A stretch of DNA of 64,000 nt, taken from Epiperipatus broadwayi. Taxonomy: Eukaryota > Onychophora > Udeonychophora > Euonychophora > Peripatidae. Below, piece after piece: positions 45,263 to 58,559 of this stretch. A model generated the notes under the pieces. The model worked only from the letters and a program-made list of their open reading frames with translations, ran no database searches and was not told the DNA's origin. The translations under genes were made by a program, and so were the position numbers. The stretch lies in the NCBI GenBank assembly GCA_028023455.1, contig JAQFVV010012529.1, positions 3,100,001-3,164,000 of the forward strand, given 5' to 3'. Each line of letters opens with the position of its first letter. Position 1 is the stretch's first letter.

Positions 45263-48200
45263 ATGTTTACTATTATGAAAATGCAGTTTCACAAAAAATA
45301 AGTACAAGCAAATATTAAAAAAATTGTTATTGTCAATTTAGATAACAAAGGATATTCTGTTTTTATTGTAAGCCAAAAAGAATTTATTGGCTGTTTACTA
45401 AAATCAAGAATAATCAATTAAAATAAAATAAAAAATATATAGTAGAGTTATACAGTGATTGTTAATAACTTTTTATATACAACTTTTAATTTGAGCATTT
45501 TAATATGTTTATAAAAGAAAAAAAAAACTATCAGGCATAGAATGTCGCAAATAAAATTCAAAAACAATATCGGAGACTTTGCATAAATATATATTAATAA
45601 TATTGTCTCATATATATTAATGATCATTGTTTATTAATTTTTAAATTTTCTTTAGCTCCTGCTACTGTTTAGAATTTATGATCAGACATATTGAAGCTTA
45701 GATTAATGTCATGGCTTTTAAGTTATTAAAAATATTATATAGGGGAGTGGATGGCAAAATATTCTATTTCACTAAACAAGAAAGGAATTAAGTCTGCACT
45801 TCCTATTAGGAACAAATTCATAAATACCGTACTCATTTTCATATCAAAACTATACACCCCCCCACCCTATTATCTAAAAAACAAAACAAAAAAACCCACT
45901 AATATAGATATTAAGGAAGTTTCCTATTCCTTCATTAATATTTCTACTAAAGCAATTATACAAAGATTAAAAAATAACCTCAAAGCTTTAGCAACCAAAG
46001 CTTTCTTAGCTGAAAAAATGGCATCTGTAAATATTGACCCAATTTTCTTATTATGGTTGAGGGAAGAGGAAACACTTAAATATTTTATCTATAAATGTTT
46101 TTTTTTTTATGTATATATCACTAGCTCAAAGAATTTATTACACAAAAATGATCCATCAGCTTATTAGTTGTTATTGAAAATATTTAGAGAGCTGTTTCCT
46201 AATGTAAGATTGACAATGTTCGTCTTATATATTTTTGAATTTTGATATGACTTTTTATACTTAATCTAACATCTCCAAAACTTATATCCCTTTTTATCAA
46301 CAATTTGTCAAAAATTAAAACCATAAATCAGGTCCTAGGCCTTATTGATATTATAGTAATCACTTTCTGAGTTTGGTTTCTCTTTCAACATCATGGTGAT
46401 ATATAAATAAAACACCATATACTCCTTTAATGAATACTTTACAATGCAATCTATAATATAAAATAGAATTTATTCTGTCTTGCTTACAGTTTAAGAGGTA
46501 TGTGGCATTTTATTTACACATATAAATCAATGCATAATAGGATAGGAAGTGGAAAGAAGTGGAACGAAATTACAATATCATTGTTATATATTAGATTGTT
46601 TTTTTTTTAAAAAAAAAAAATATATATTTAACAGTTTAAATTATATATAGTATATATTTAATCTTATTCATGTTATTAATCTTTGTTAAAAAATATTTCA
46701 ATTAAGTTTTATCATCTTATAGGCCTTTTATTTTGATAATATTTATTATACTATTAGTAACCAATCTAATGACTCTTTTCCTTTGTTTATTTAAATATGT
46801 AGACATATGTGCGGATATTAAAAAAAGGGGTGGAGTCCCATATTCATCACTTTTAATATTGTGGCTATTATTTATGCTTACTAAACTTTACCTTAAAACT
46901 AAAGTCCCAGGGTTGAACCTAATTACAGCATAATCTTTGAATAAAAGAATACTATTTTATCATATATTGGTCTAGATTATCTATCAGTTTTATTCATTGT
47001 TTAAAATCACATCCTGTTGCAATACAATTAAAAAATAGCCCCCTTGAGATATTTATACGGCACTACTATCTACTAATTAATCAAAACTTCTAATCGATAG
47101 TTGAGGGATAAAATAAACAAGGTAAATTACCGCTTTTAATGCAAAATTAAAGTGAGCTGACAAAGTTATGTGCTGATTAAATATATATAATTAAATATTT
47201 ACTATATTATAGATTCAGTTATTGTTATTATTAACATATAAAAACAAAACACTCCTTGTATTTTATTGAACCCTGTAAATAAATTTATTTTATATAAACA
47301 AAATATGATATTATTTTCACATACGCTGTGTTTTGTTTTTAATGTATTGAAGCTGGACTAAATTTGGGAAGGAAAAGGAGAATAATAATATTTGGAATTA
47401 AAAGTATTATTGCAATTATGTGTCATCTTTTTTTTTTTTGTATTGCATTTATTTATAACTTTAATTTCTCATTTTTATGCAAATAATAAAATAAATCTAT
47501 AATAAATATCTTATTTATTGATTATTATTTTCTTGTCTTTAATAACAATTTTAAATAATAGAGACTAACTAAGGTCTTGGCTCCTATAGTTGGATGATAT
47601 TTTCTAAATCGAGGGCAAAGGTTACAATAAATTCCATACATTCTTTTTTTAAATGGTAAATTCCTTAATGTTCAGCTGAATAATTTGAAACTAATTTTAT
47701 TTCTAGGATTAAAAACGTTAAATATACTTTGGACTGAAATCCTCTACTGAGTTTATAAATACAGTATAATTAATGATTTCTATGTGCGAGTATTTAATTA
47801 CAGCAATATTAAATATATATATTTCATTCTAATCATTTTTTCATAGCTAAAAATATAAAATATATGATATTTCTTCAACAGTTGGAGATGGAATATGATC
47901 TTTATATGCTGCAAAAATTGTACAAATGTTTGCGATTTGTTATTCAGATTTATGTAGTTTTTTGAGCCCAAAGTTGCAGTTTAAATATAACAGATTCATT
48001 TCAGTTAATACAATTTTTTCTTATTGCTTTCTTAAGTAAGGTGATCCATAAATTTTTAACCATAGAATCTCCCCTCTGGACTAATTCTATTTAGAGTATA
48101 CTTTTTTAGTCGTTGAGTTTACTCAATTAAACAAGCTTATGTACAATTTTGTATTTATTAATCATACATATAACAGAATATTAACCCTACTATATATAAT

Positions 48201-50064
48201 CATCAGATTTTATTCAGAATACTAGGCTTAATAATTTTGAAATGATTCCTATTGTCTTAATTAGAATAAATGTCAATTATCTGAACTTAAACCACAAATC
48301 TAGTTTTAAATATGTTTAATGGAAAATATACTACTTTATAACGTAAATATAATGGTGATACTGCAATAAACTTGTAATTTAGTACAATGATAGAATGGTG
48401 GATTCTGGGGCTCAACATTCATGGATTGTGACTCTAACTCTATCATTTTTGATGCTTACACTTCTTATAAATTCCCAAGTAATAAAGACTTTGGTTTTTT
48501 AAAAAATAGTAATTCTATAGGAATTAATTCAAAGAAAACACAAAACTTTACAGTATTATTTGTGCCAGTATATTAGCAGCAGAGAATAATTATTTATATC
48601 AAACTATTTTTTATTATTATTGTATAATATCCATTTTTGAAATAAAATATTTGCAAGCAAAATGTAGTCAATCTTGTTCTTCCTTTAATGCTACTTTTCT
48701 TACTTTTGGAGTATATAACATAGTCACATTCAGTGCATTATGTATTTTAATTATTCAAAATATCATCAAATCAAACACTAAACATTTAACTTTTAATACA
48801 ACAAAATTATCTGATCTTTCAATTTACAATGGCAAGTTATTCTAGCTACCCTTATGTGGTCTATTTTATATTTCACTGCGATTGTACATAATGATTAATG
48901 ATTATGAAATAAAGAATTTTTTTTAACAAGTATATTTTAATATTTAAAGCATGAATAATAAAAAAGTATTAATATATATTGAATATAAATGGAATAAAAG
49001 TATATACAATATATGCATACATTACTAACTTGTTTGAACTTACATAACAAAAAATAGAAATATAATGATCTATATATTATCCATAATCTCTCTTTTAAAA
49101 CTACAAAGACCAGAATCACCAGGAAGAACTCATACTTCCTGATTGTTCTTGTTTTTGTCTCTGTGTGATATATAAATAGAGATAATGCATAACGCTAGCT
49201 GAAATTTATATAAAATATTTTAAATGCCCCATAGCTATATTCTTTCAGCCACATTTTCCACCCATTCAAAAAGAATACATACCATTGCTCTTTTAATTAA
49301 ATATTTTGGAGTATTTGTTTTAATTTTGCTATTATATTATTTAAAAGGCTTGTTTTTTAATAAACAGCTTTAACCACTTCTGATTATATATTTTTAATTA
49401 ATTTAATCTTACTTAATTAACTTATTTCTAATACTATAATGGTTGAAAATTTATATACACCCAGTTTCAAACAATGACATAAATACATAAATTTGTAGAT
49501 AAAAGTGAATCATATTGTAATATATGCTATACTATTATATTACACACATTTATAAGTGTGTGCATATATGTACGTATATATATATGCTGAAAATGTAATA
49601 CATATGCATAATAAATATATAAAAAAAGTATAAAGTTAATTTTTTATTGTATTTTTATTTTTAGTAATTTTTAATTTTTGATATTTTATTTACGATTTTT
49701 TTAAAATCATGAATAACTAAAAATGGACACAAAAGCATAGATACAGGGAAATGTTGTATTCGTATTTTCATTTAACATACTGCCTATATATATATACAGA
49801 AACAGATTGTTTCATTGTTCCCAGAACAGTGAATGATTAATCTCACTAATGTGTGCATGCATATTTATTTAAAATTTATAAAGAAAAAGAAGGAATAACC
49901 ACAAACAAAAGTTATTTATAAAAATATTAAAATAAAGTCTAAAATGTCAATATTTATTTAAAATTAAATAAGAAGTTTTTTTAAGAGATTGCTTTCACAA
50001 ACTAATATAGAGTATTGAATATCCTTAGAAAATTTTAATCTTTATTTAAATTTTCCAAATACAT
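45263..50064. other. A+T-rich DNA, nothing recognised except one open frame
   Basis: Apart from the 138-codon frame at 45751-46167, no gene, element end or structured repeat was found. Confidence 0.5.
45751..46167 (+). CDS. Unrecognised 138-codon open frame
   Basis: This is among the longest frames not explained by a microsatellite or LINE. The product is Lys/Ile rich with a PPPYY stretch and a segment ISTKAIIQRLKNNLKALATK that could form a helix. No family is recognised. There is no similarity I can see to the LINE upstream, and composition is as A+T rich as the surroundings. It may be chance or an exon of a decayed mobile element. Confidence 0.15.
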   Translation: MAKYSISLNKKGIKSALPIRNKFINTVLIFISKLYTPPPYYLKNKTKKPTNIDIKEVSYSFINISTKAIIQRLKNNLKALATKAFLAEKMASVNIDPIFLLWLREEETLKYFIYKCFFFYVYITSSKNLLHKNDPSAY

Positions 50065-50370
50065 TCAGCAGTTAGTAATAGCACACAGGCTAGTATATAC
50101 AATATTTCAAGTAATATATTTTCAACTCTTTTCCTCTCTTCTTCAGTTGTTGTTCACCTGATCAGTGACTGTACTAGCACAGGAATTAAATCTGGACTTT
50201 TATATTTGTTAATACTGAATTTAAGGTAATGCTCCAACAAACTGAGCGATTGGTTAGATTGTTATCTTAAATTCACTATTTATTAATCAAAAGGTTTAGA
50301 TTTGATTTGCTAGTACTATTACTGGTCAGGCAGAAACACCTGAAGAAAAAAGATTAATATAATGTAAATT
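50065..50370. repeat. Foldback family F, copy 2
   Basis: GCAGTTAGTAATAGCAC, TCTTCAGTTGTTGTTCACCTGATCAG and a block with ACTAGCAC at the left pair with CTAGTACTATTACTGGTCAGGCAGAAACACCTGAAGA at the right, as in copy 1. About 140 bp of unrelated loop separate the arms. CUGAAGA followed by a possible stem and GAAAU is seen on the minus strand in the left arm. Confidence 0.65.
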
Positions 50371-51121
50371 TTAATTACTGATGTAAAAAAGAATGTTATT
50401 TTATAGAAATGTTATTTTAATGGACATATAATTATAAAAGTATAAAAGTTAATTTTATTAAGTTTGTACTTAAGAGAAGATCAAAATATTTTAAGAAAGA
50501 AATTATTTTTAATTCAAATAAATGTAGACTATGTATTTTGATGGATATAAGATAAAAAAAACAATATTTGTGATACAATTATAATCTTTATTTTTACTAA
50601 TTAAAAATACTTTAAATTTTTCTTACTTATCAATCTGGACATTACTTAGCATTTAACAACTAATAAGTGAATAATATTTAATTCAGAAGCTTAAATAGGC
50701 AAAAAGAGAGGGGTTGCTAGCAGGATTCATTATTGATTAGAGTTTAGAACTGCCCAGAGATGCATGCTAACAATGCTTGCTCTGTATCATTCATATAGCC
50801 CATTAAATATGCAGTGTGTTTGCTGTATCTAAAGTTAAATACTGTAGAAGTTAAACAAATTGAAATACACAAGTAGCTAATTACATAGTTAATTATATCT
50901 GAGGTCAATCTATATATATAAGTACAAATAAAAAAATCTATTATTAATAGAGGAATCCAGCAGTATATACTAAGCTATTCTATATACTTATAGAAGTATA
51001 GGAAAAAGAAATTTACTGTTGAGAAAAAAATCTAGCATCAAATATATTGTCCACAATATAAAAAACATTAATTTCATTGTTAAAGCAAGAAAGAAGTAAA
51101 TTTGTTTGCTTGTTTTGAAAT
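50371..51121. other. A+T-rich DNA, nothing recognised
   Basis: No motif was found. Confidence 0.5.
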
Positions 51122-51136
51122 AACAATAGCTGACAA

Positions 51137-51197
51137 TTGTCAAGCATTGGTGGCCTGGATTCACTTCCTGGTCAAAGCTTTGACATATATAAAAAAA
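51137..51197 (+). mobile_element. tRNA-derived SINE with internal deletion
   Basis: GTCAAGCATTGGTGG at the start and a short A tract at the end match the other SINE copies. The stretch from within the A box to before the B box is missing, leaving 61 bp. A perfect 15-bp duplication AACAATAGCTGACAA flanks it (51122-51136 and 51198-51212). The intact duplication means the deletion happened before or during insertion. Confidence 0.8.
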
Positions 51198-51409
51198 AAC
51201 AATAGCTGACAAATGCTGAAATGTGTTAATGCAATTAGTTTGAAGAATCTTCAAGTCAATTAAAGAATACAAAGCTATTGTAAAAATTCCATGATAAAAG
51301 ATTTATTTAAATTTTACTTTGCAAATTTTTATAAAAGACTATTTATTAGTTTATATTTAGAAAATGTAACTAATTTTTCTTTCATCATCTTAATGCCACT
51401 TGCTGTAAG

Positions 51410-52830
51410 ATTTAGTAAGTAATAGATGTCAGATGATAGTGTTAACAAATCCTATCCTGTGTTGCCTTATTCAATATCTCTAGAGTAGTGTGGCTTTCAT
51501 CAGTGAGGAACTTTGGATTTTGGAATGGTGTACCTAACCATATGGCAAACACAATTTATCTATCTGTTATACTATCAAGTTATTGGCCTAATTTTAGCCA
51601 ATTTGCTTGTACAGTCATATTGATCTGAAACCAGCTCAGTTTTTATTTATTATGATAATCATAGTTTTTTAATACTTATAGGCATTGGTATATAAACAAA
51701 TAAAATGTCACATTCTATTACATGATTCTAACTTATGTATTGCTGTTTTAGCAGCATACATAAACTATGCCAATTAGTGTAAACTTTAGTAAGTAAACGG
51801 TGCCAAATGATATTGTTTAATAAATTTCCATCATGTGCTGTCCTATGCCATATCCCCAGACTTTTTTCAAGCTTATAGATTTCATTAATGAGGAGCTTTT
51901 GATTTTGAAACAGTGCTCCTGATCAATTAGGATCTAATGTACTTTTTCACCGATAAACATTGTTTAAACTCTCTGTTAACTATCAAGCTATCAGCCCAAA
52001 CTTAAAAACATATAAAAATTTTGAATCTTGGTTATAGGGTCATGTGATAATATTAAGGATATTTTATTGATTTATATTATTCTGACCACAGGATAGATAT
52101 GCCAATGGTTAATAAAAAACAAAAACATAATATTTAAGAACTGAACTGATTTCAAATCTATAGATTGAACATATTTATATGTTTTTCAGTTTGGTCTGAT
52201 AGCTCAATAGTATAACAGAGAGTTAAACAATGGCTGCCAGATTAAAGGTGTACTACATACTAAAGTTCCATATACATTGTTCCAAAATCCAAAATTCCTC
52301 ACTGATAAAAGTCAAGAATTTAAAGCTAGTCTAAGGATATTGAATAGGACAGCACAGGATAGAGATTTATTAAGCACTAGCATCTCTCATCTATTACTTG
52401 ACAAAGTTTTTAATAAGTGGTATAGCACAAGGAAAGAATAAAAGAAAGATGTACGAAACAGAAATATGTCAATTAGAGTAATGCGATGGAGTCAAATGAT
52501 ATTTTATTGGTTTATATCAAATCCTGCTTATAGGATAGAAGTGCCTATAGTTATTATACAATTAAGGACACTGTAATAGATAAAAACTGAAGTTGGCTAA
52601 AGTTGAAAACATTTTATATATTTTTGAATTTGGGCTGATAGCTTGATAATCAGAGAGGTAAATGATGCCTGCCAGAGAGAAGGTGCATTAGATCCTAAAG
52701 ATCCAGGTGTTCTGTTCAAAAATCCAAAGTTTTTCACTGATGAAGCCACACTAATCTGAGGATATTGGATAAAATATCACAGGATAGAGATTTATTAAGT
52801 ATTATTACTTACTAAAGCATATTTAGCAGT
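51410..52830. mobile_element. Family B cluster: at least four decayed units in opposing orientation
   Basis: Minus-strand hammerhead remnants lie at about 51480-51530 and 51845-51915, plus-strand ones at about 52285-52345 and 52715-52780. Between the inner pair, TCTCTGTTAACTATCAAGCTATCAG (minus copy) mirrors CTGATAGCTCAATAGTATAACAGAGAG (plus copy), so they form a large palindrome. The hairpin CTGAA-N5-TTCAA is at 52141-52155. Defects differ: stem II deleted, core UUAAUGA, core CUGAUAA, and AGCC joined directly to CUAAUC. None should cleave. Unit ends TAATAAATT...CTATCC distinguish this subgroup. Confidence 0.68.
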
Positions 52831-53423
52831 GTAAAGCTGGTAAAATAAAAATTAAGCTAAAACTATATGATAGAATCAAGCAATACTTTAATAGTTACCA
52901 TATAAAGGAGTTATCAAAAAAAATTGTAAGATTGCTTGAACTCATTTTATGTGAGAAAAATATAATTGGGAATCTAAATTTTAAATAATGATCAAGGTAC
53001 TTATATTTTTATATGCAAATACAAAACAAATTGTGTGTTGATAAAATAATTTAATCTATAATTTAAATGCAAATTGGAATATTTTTGTTTTGTTTTACTA
53101 AATACATATGTCTCAGTAGCATGTATATGTTATCTATTTATCTCCACTTATCATTTATAAATCTGTAAATGGCAGTTTAATAATAATAGTATATATTTAT
53201 TATTTTGTTTTCAATATATTAAATAATATATGGTATTTGGAAATAAATCATAATTAAATATAATCTATTTGGTTTATTAGAAAATATTTATTTCATATAT
53301 TTCACCTTTTTTATTGTTATTACTAAATAATGAAAAAAAATATTAATCATTATTTTATTTTTTTATAGCAATGAATTTATTTTTAGATAAATATTTTTAT
53401 CCATTCTACTCTTGCTCATATAC
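52831..53423. other. A+T-rich DNA, nothing recognised
   Basis: No motif was found. Confidence 0.5.
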
Positions 53424-54200
53424 GAGGGGGTGCTACCCCAAAATAAGTGGAATTTTATAATAAAAAATTGTGTATTTATTTATAGGTTGGAAATTGAATC
53501 CATTTCAAGGTAATGTTCATTTGATGCAGTACATTGGTATTAATGAGTTTTTCATTTTTTGAAGTAGCCTGATACTCTTGCAAAGTGATGCCTTTTAATG
53601 CTTCCATCATTTTTTCTTTAGTGCACTTCCAAGTCCACAAAACTTTTTCTGGTGAGGCATTTTTTTGTTCAGGGGAATAAAGACAAGTCATATAAATTAA
53701 GATCAGATGAATATGGCTGATGGATAAGCTGGGACATGCTGTTTTTAATTAAAAATTGTATGACACTCTAAGCTTTGTGCACCGGCACATTGCATGGCAA
53801 AATTTATACTGCTCAGTTTGCTGAAAATTGGAAGATTTTCAGTTTATAGCATCATCTAAACTTTTTAGAACTTGTGGGCACAATATCTGATCATTAGAAT
53901 GAATTCTGAGTGACCAATACCATTTTATTCCCAAACAAAAATTAGCATTGAGACATTGGACTTCATTCATCACATTATTTTGGAATGTGATTAGTTTGGT
54001 ACTTCCATTAAATGACTCATAGCTACCTTGTAAGATCTTTCCTTCAATATAATTGTTTTCCCTTCATTTTCTCTAAGAGAAAACAGAATTTCAAGTTGTT
54101 CCAACTTTCCAGTCATTTCCAAAATTGATAAATAAGCAAGATGCACTTAACAAAACATTTACTACACTGCAACACAATTTCTTAAAATGATAATGCTTGG
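53424..54200 (-). pseudogene. mariner-family transposase remnant
   Basis: The minus strand encodes VLKSLDDAIN, then LPCNVPVHKA (normally HDNAPxH), then SVIQFLIKNSMSQLIHQPYSSD and LYDLSLFP (normally PPYSPDLAPCDFFLFP). KEKMMEALKGITLQEYQ follows, which matches the C-terminal EEFQ-type block of mariner transposases. The catalytic Asp of HDN is lost, the second is within LYDLSLFP, and an in-frame stop follows the HDN block. TACGAGGGGGTGCTACCCC at about 53421-53439 looks like a mariner terminal repeat next to a TA site. The matching far end and N-terminal DNA-binding part were not identified. Confidence 0.7.
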
Positions 54201-54568
54201 AAAACTGATGTAGGAATGGTCCCTGCATGAAGCATCTAGTGGCAGAAACATCATTCTTCAAGGAATGTTTTTAGTTGTTATTTGTCAGAATCTCTAGTTA
54301 TCTAGGAAATTACCAGCAATGAATAGAAAAATTTGGTGCTTGCCTGGATGCCATATAATTATTTTTGAAATTATATGGATGTTGCCTAAATAAGAATTAT
54401 ATGATAAATTTGACTTTGTAGGAGTGCTCGGAATCACTTTTAAATTCCACCCATACATCGATATGATATATAACTTTTATTTATAGTCATCACACACATG
54501 GTATCAGATGATCCTAAACTGATCTTCTTAATGACCTTAGCATTTAACATATATTCACATAGCGTTTG
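54201..54568. other. Probable rest of the mariner remnant, not resolved
   Basis: It could hold the transposase N-terminus, but no clear helix-turn-helix or second terminal repeat is visible. Confidence 0.35.
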
Positions 54569-54870
54569 TCTAAAGATTTGTGATGGCATTTTAGTAGGAA
54601 TTATTGTTGGACTATTTCCATCACCTAATATTAAATATCAAAAGTCTACGGAAAAAATTCAAACTATATTTAAACATTCTCAATTTATTCAATTTGTTAG
54701 TAATAGCACATAAATATTGTGCTAGTTACTAACCTATGTGCTATTTCTAATAGTTGAATGTATTTAAAATTTTAAATAAAGTTTGAATTTTTTTCTAAAG
54801 ACATTTAATATTTAGTATTAGATGATGGAAATAGTTCAACATAATTTCCTACACGTTTATATAATATTGA
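54569..54870. repeat. Foldback family F, copy 3
   Basis: TTTAGTAGGAATTATTGTTGGACTATTTCCATCA at the left is inverted as TGATGGAAATAGTTCAACATAATTTCCTA at the right. The inner arms TTAGTAATAGCACATA and TATGTGCTATTTCTAA nearly meet, so the ribozyme-like part seen in copies 1 and 2 has been lost. Confidence 0.75.
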
Positions 54871-54981
54871 TATATAGACATTTATATGATGGTCATTATT
54901 TTTTTCTTATATTGTATATTTTTTAGTTTGTATGGAAATCACTTATGCAAAACAATAAAAATAGAATCATCCCAAATTATA

Positions 54982-55091
54982 AGTTTTTTTCTTCTCATGT
55001 GTCATAGCATCAGCCGGGAAGCGAACCCACTAACCTGGGACAACTCCTTGTAATGCAGCTGTCACTGACCTCTTGACCACCAATGCTTGAC
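54982..55091 (-). mobile_element. tRNA-derived SINE, full-length copy
   Basis: On the minus strand GTCAAGCATTGGTGGTCAAGAGGTCAG (A-box region) and GTGGGTTCGCTTCCCGGCTGAT (B-box region) are followed by GCTATGACAC and an A-rich tail. A 7-bp match AATTATA flanks it (54975-54981 and 55092-55098). It is more diverged than the copy at 22.56 kb. Confidence 0.82.
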
Positions 55092-55098
55092 AATTATA

Positions 55099-58000
55099 CA
55101 TAGTTAGCAACAAGAATAAAAAATAAGATCAATTTACTTTGGTGACATCTTTTTATATAGCTTGACTAATCTTTAAAAAAAATTGAACTAAATAGGACCA
55201 CAGAAAATTCAATGATTAAGTATTAAACTTAAATGTAATAAAGACCCAATTATTTTTTTAAAGCATAAAAATGCATATTTACTATTTTTATATAAACATT
55301 CATTAAAAATATTAATTATCTGGAACCAAATGAAAGAGATTTATAACAATAAAGAATACAGTATCAATCTCAAGTTCTAAATCATCAATAATCAATTTAA
55401 ATGACATTTAAGCTTATTCTTGATTTCCAAAAGTTTTTAAATAATATATTTTAACCACATTTCATGTTAAAAAACTTTTTTTAAAAATAAAATAAGCTCT
55501 TATATATTCCAAATGTATTTTAAACATTTATTTAACTACATGAATAAAGAGACCTGAAAAAGTTAAATAATCCAAGCTGCACTTCTGACTAAACCATTAA
55601 TAACAATCATATATTTCATTCACCATATTTTATTCCTTCATGGAGTTGACAAAGAAGTTACTTCATAAATCTTTATAGAAAGAACTCAGACACTGGCGTA
55701 AATTACAGCCAATTGTAATGTCCACTTTCTGTTAAATAAGATGTAGTTAATCATTCAATTTTTTTCAATCATTTATTGCATTTTGCTCATACAGCTATTA
55801 TGATACTTTACAGATCTATGTATTAAATCCAGACAAACTGCATTTATATCTAAATTAAAAGCAAATCAGAACAAGACATTAAAAAGGGACATGAAAATTA
55901 CAAGGTTGAAAACTTAATGCTTCCTGTAATATATACTAAATGGCCCAGGCTAAATTATGAAAACCAACACAGTTTCCACAGTCACTATTATGACAATGTG
56001 AACTGCAGAAAATCCTATCTATTTCCATTATCTTCCTAATCACATTTTCTCACAATAAAAATGAAAAAAATCCCATATTGTAATACTCCTATAGAAGTAT
56101 TCTTGAATCAGAAAGGCCCTATCTGATAGTGACAAAATTCTCAAATATAATGCAGCCTCATAGTATTTCTATAGTTAGATTTTTTTCTATCTAATTACCA
56201 ACAGTGATATATGTTCTTATTTTATCTTTATTCTAGTTCTAACACTATTCAATTCTGTCCATGTAATTATGATGATTCATCATAAATCTTTTGGTTAAAG
56301 CAGTACACACTGCATTCTCACCTAATAATCAAATCTCTTAATCAGAATATTAAGAAATTGACAATGAAAGCCAACTGTACACTGAAAAATCATAATGTAA
56401 AACAGTTTTACTAATTAGTTATTGGGAGATCTCAGTACATATAACCATATCATTCTAACATTCTTAAAAATGATACATAAATACCTTAAGTACTATTTAA
56501 AAGTCTGAAAAAAAAACCCCAGTCTTTTCAAATATATTAAAATAATATATAAAATATCAGTAAAAAATCTACACAAATGATTTATGTTAAAATTACAAAA
56601 CAATCATAGTGAACTCTTTTATTAGAATGTTTAAATTATTATTTTTTTTAAATAAATCCATTTAAATCTAAATTAATGTTAATATTCTATCAATATATAA
56701 TTTCAGGAGCAAAAAGTTAAATCTTTTTTACTTTTGAATATTTACAATGAAGTTAAAAATTTAAAATATATCTTTTATATATATATAACAGAATTAAATA
56801 AATAGTTTTTTCATATTCTTTTCTAAAATTCTGAAATATTGTACATACTTGTTTCATAAAATTGTCTATAGATTCATCTTATCTAATGCACATTGACAAT
56901 CCACTTCGTATATAGCTGTTAATCTTTTTTCAGTTTAAATTTTAAAGTTACAGAGTGATGTTAAGGCAGTTAGATGCAAAGTAAAAAATATAAATTCAAT
57001 TTGATATTTTCCCAGCCTTTGAATTCATTCATATATCTTAAATTCTTCAGCTAATTTAACATGACAATATTTTGTACCCTTACTTTATAATCTCATTAAT
57101 GTTATGAATAAAAAATATTCATATTTCTTTAAATGGCAAAATGTTCCCTGGATTGATCCCATTAGTCCATACTCTACAAGGTCTCTCTTCTATTCCTATT
57201 CTTCATCACTTATACTAACTATCTCTTTAAACAAATTGAACTTTAGTTATCTGACATTCATATTATCCATATCAATCTTACCAAAAAAAAAAAAAATTTT
57301 TTTTTATAGAATGACTGTATAATCTGGGAAATATCTTCCTATACCTTTTACAATCTTCAATCATTTTAATAACAATAAACAATCCACATAGCTTATACTC
57401 ACTGAAAATATAACCCTTATTCATGCATAAACTCTATTGGAAAAGTTTTATGACCGCCTGTACGCTATACACGTTTCTTCAAATCTATTACGAATCAGCA
57501 TTCAAAAATATATCAACTACTATCAAGAACGTAATTATCTATTATTTCAAATTTCTTATTAATATCCCCATTTTCCTCCAAATTAATCATTGTACACTTA
57601 TCACTAAAGTGACCTATTCATTTATTTAAAAAATAATTTCTCTTCATTTTAAATTAATATGGAATTTAAAAAAACAATCACTGATTCAATTAAAAAATGC
57701 AAACGCATACTAAATTTGGTATGGTATCATTACACAATATTTTCATCTTTCATTTGCAAAAATATACAAAAGTAAATATAATTTCGTAATTTTTTTCATT
57801 CATGACAAAATTATCAAAAATATTTTAAATTATATATCTAAATTAATATACCTTTCAGTTTTTTCACTTTTTTTTTAAAAAAAAAAAAGAGTATTAGGAA
57901 GCTTATGATTTGGTTTAATTTAAAATAGTAAAATATGTTAATCCACCTTTTCTTTCTTTACTAATTAATCCGATTAAGTCAAATAATTTTACTTTTGGGA

Positions 58001-58559
58001 AATATATGTATTGAAGCACGAGTGCGTGTGCGGCGCAACTGTTCCCAAAAGCTATTAATACAAAATAGCTAACTAAAAATAATAAACTAATAAATAAATA
58101 AATCATTAAAAAAATTAAATAAATTTTACTTATAATCAAAATCAATCTCCAAGTTTTATGTCTAAGAATTATTTTTATTTATTTATTTAAAATATCATAA
58201 ATGAATCTTAAAATAACCAGGAGATAAATTCAGTAGTGACTTAAAGTTATATAATTCTATAATTAAAACCACTTCTTTTCTTTTCAAAAACTTTATTTGA
58301 TGTATATATATATGTACTGTATATTTTTGAAAAGAAAAAAGGATTGAGTCGTGATTAGAAACAGAAGTAAATGGATTTGACTTAAAGTTCTTTAATCCTG
58401 TCATTGTAACCATAGATTTGACAAGTCTTTAACTATGTAATCATGATTTGTGTTTGTTCACATTTATATAGATCAGTACTTGTTAAATTCTATTTATAAA
58501 GCAGACGAGATTCATGACTATTAATTGTTTTGAATCTATTGATGAGACTTCCGTTGAAT
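55099..58559. other. A+T-rich DNA, nothing recognised
   Basis: Several short open frames (57.1-57.63 kb, 57.9-58.4 kb) lack any motif. Confidence 0.5.
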
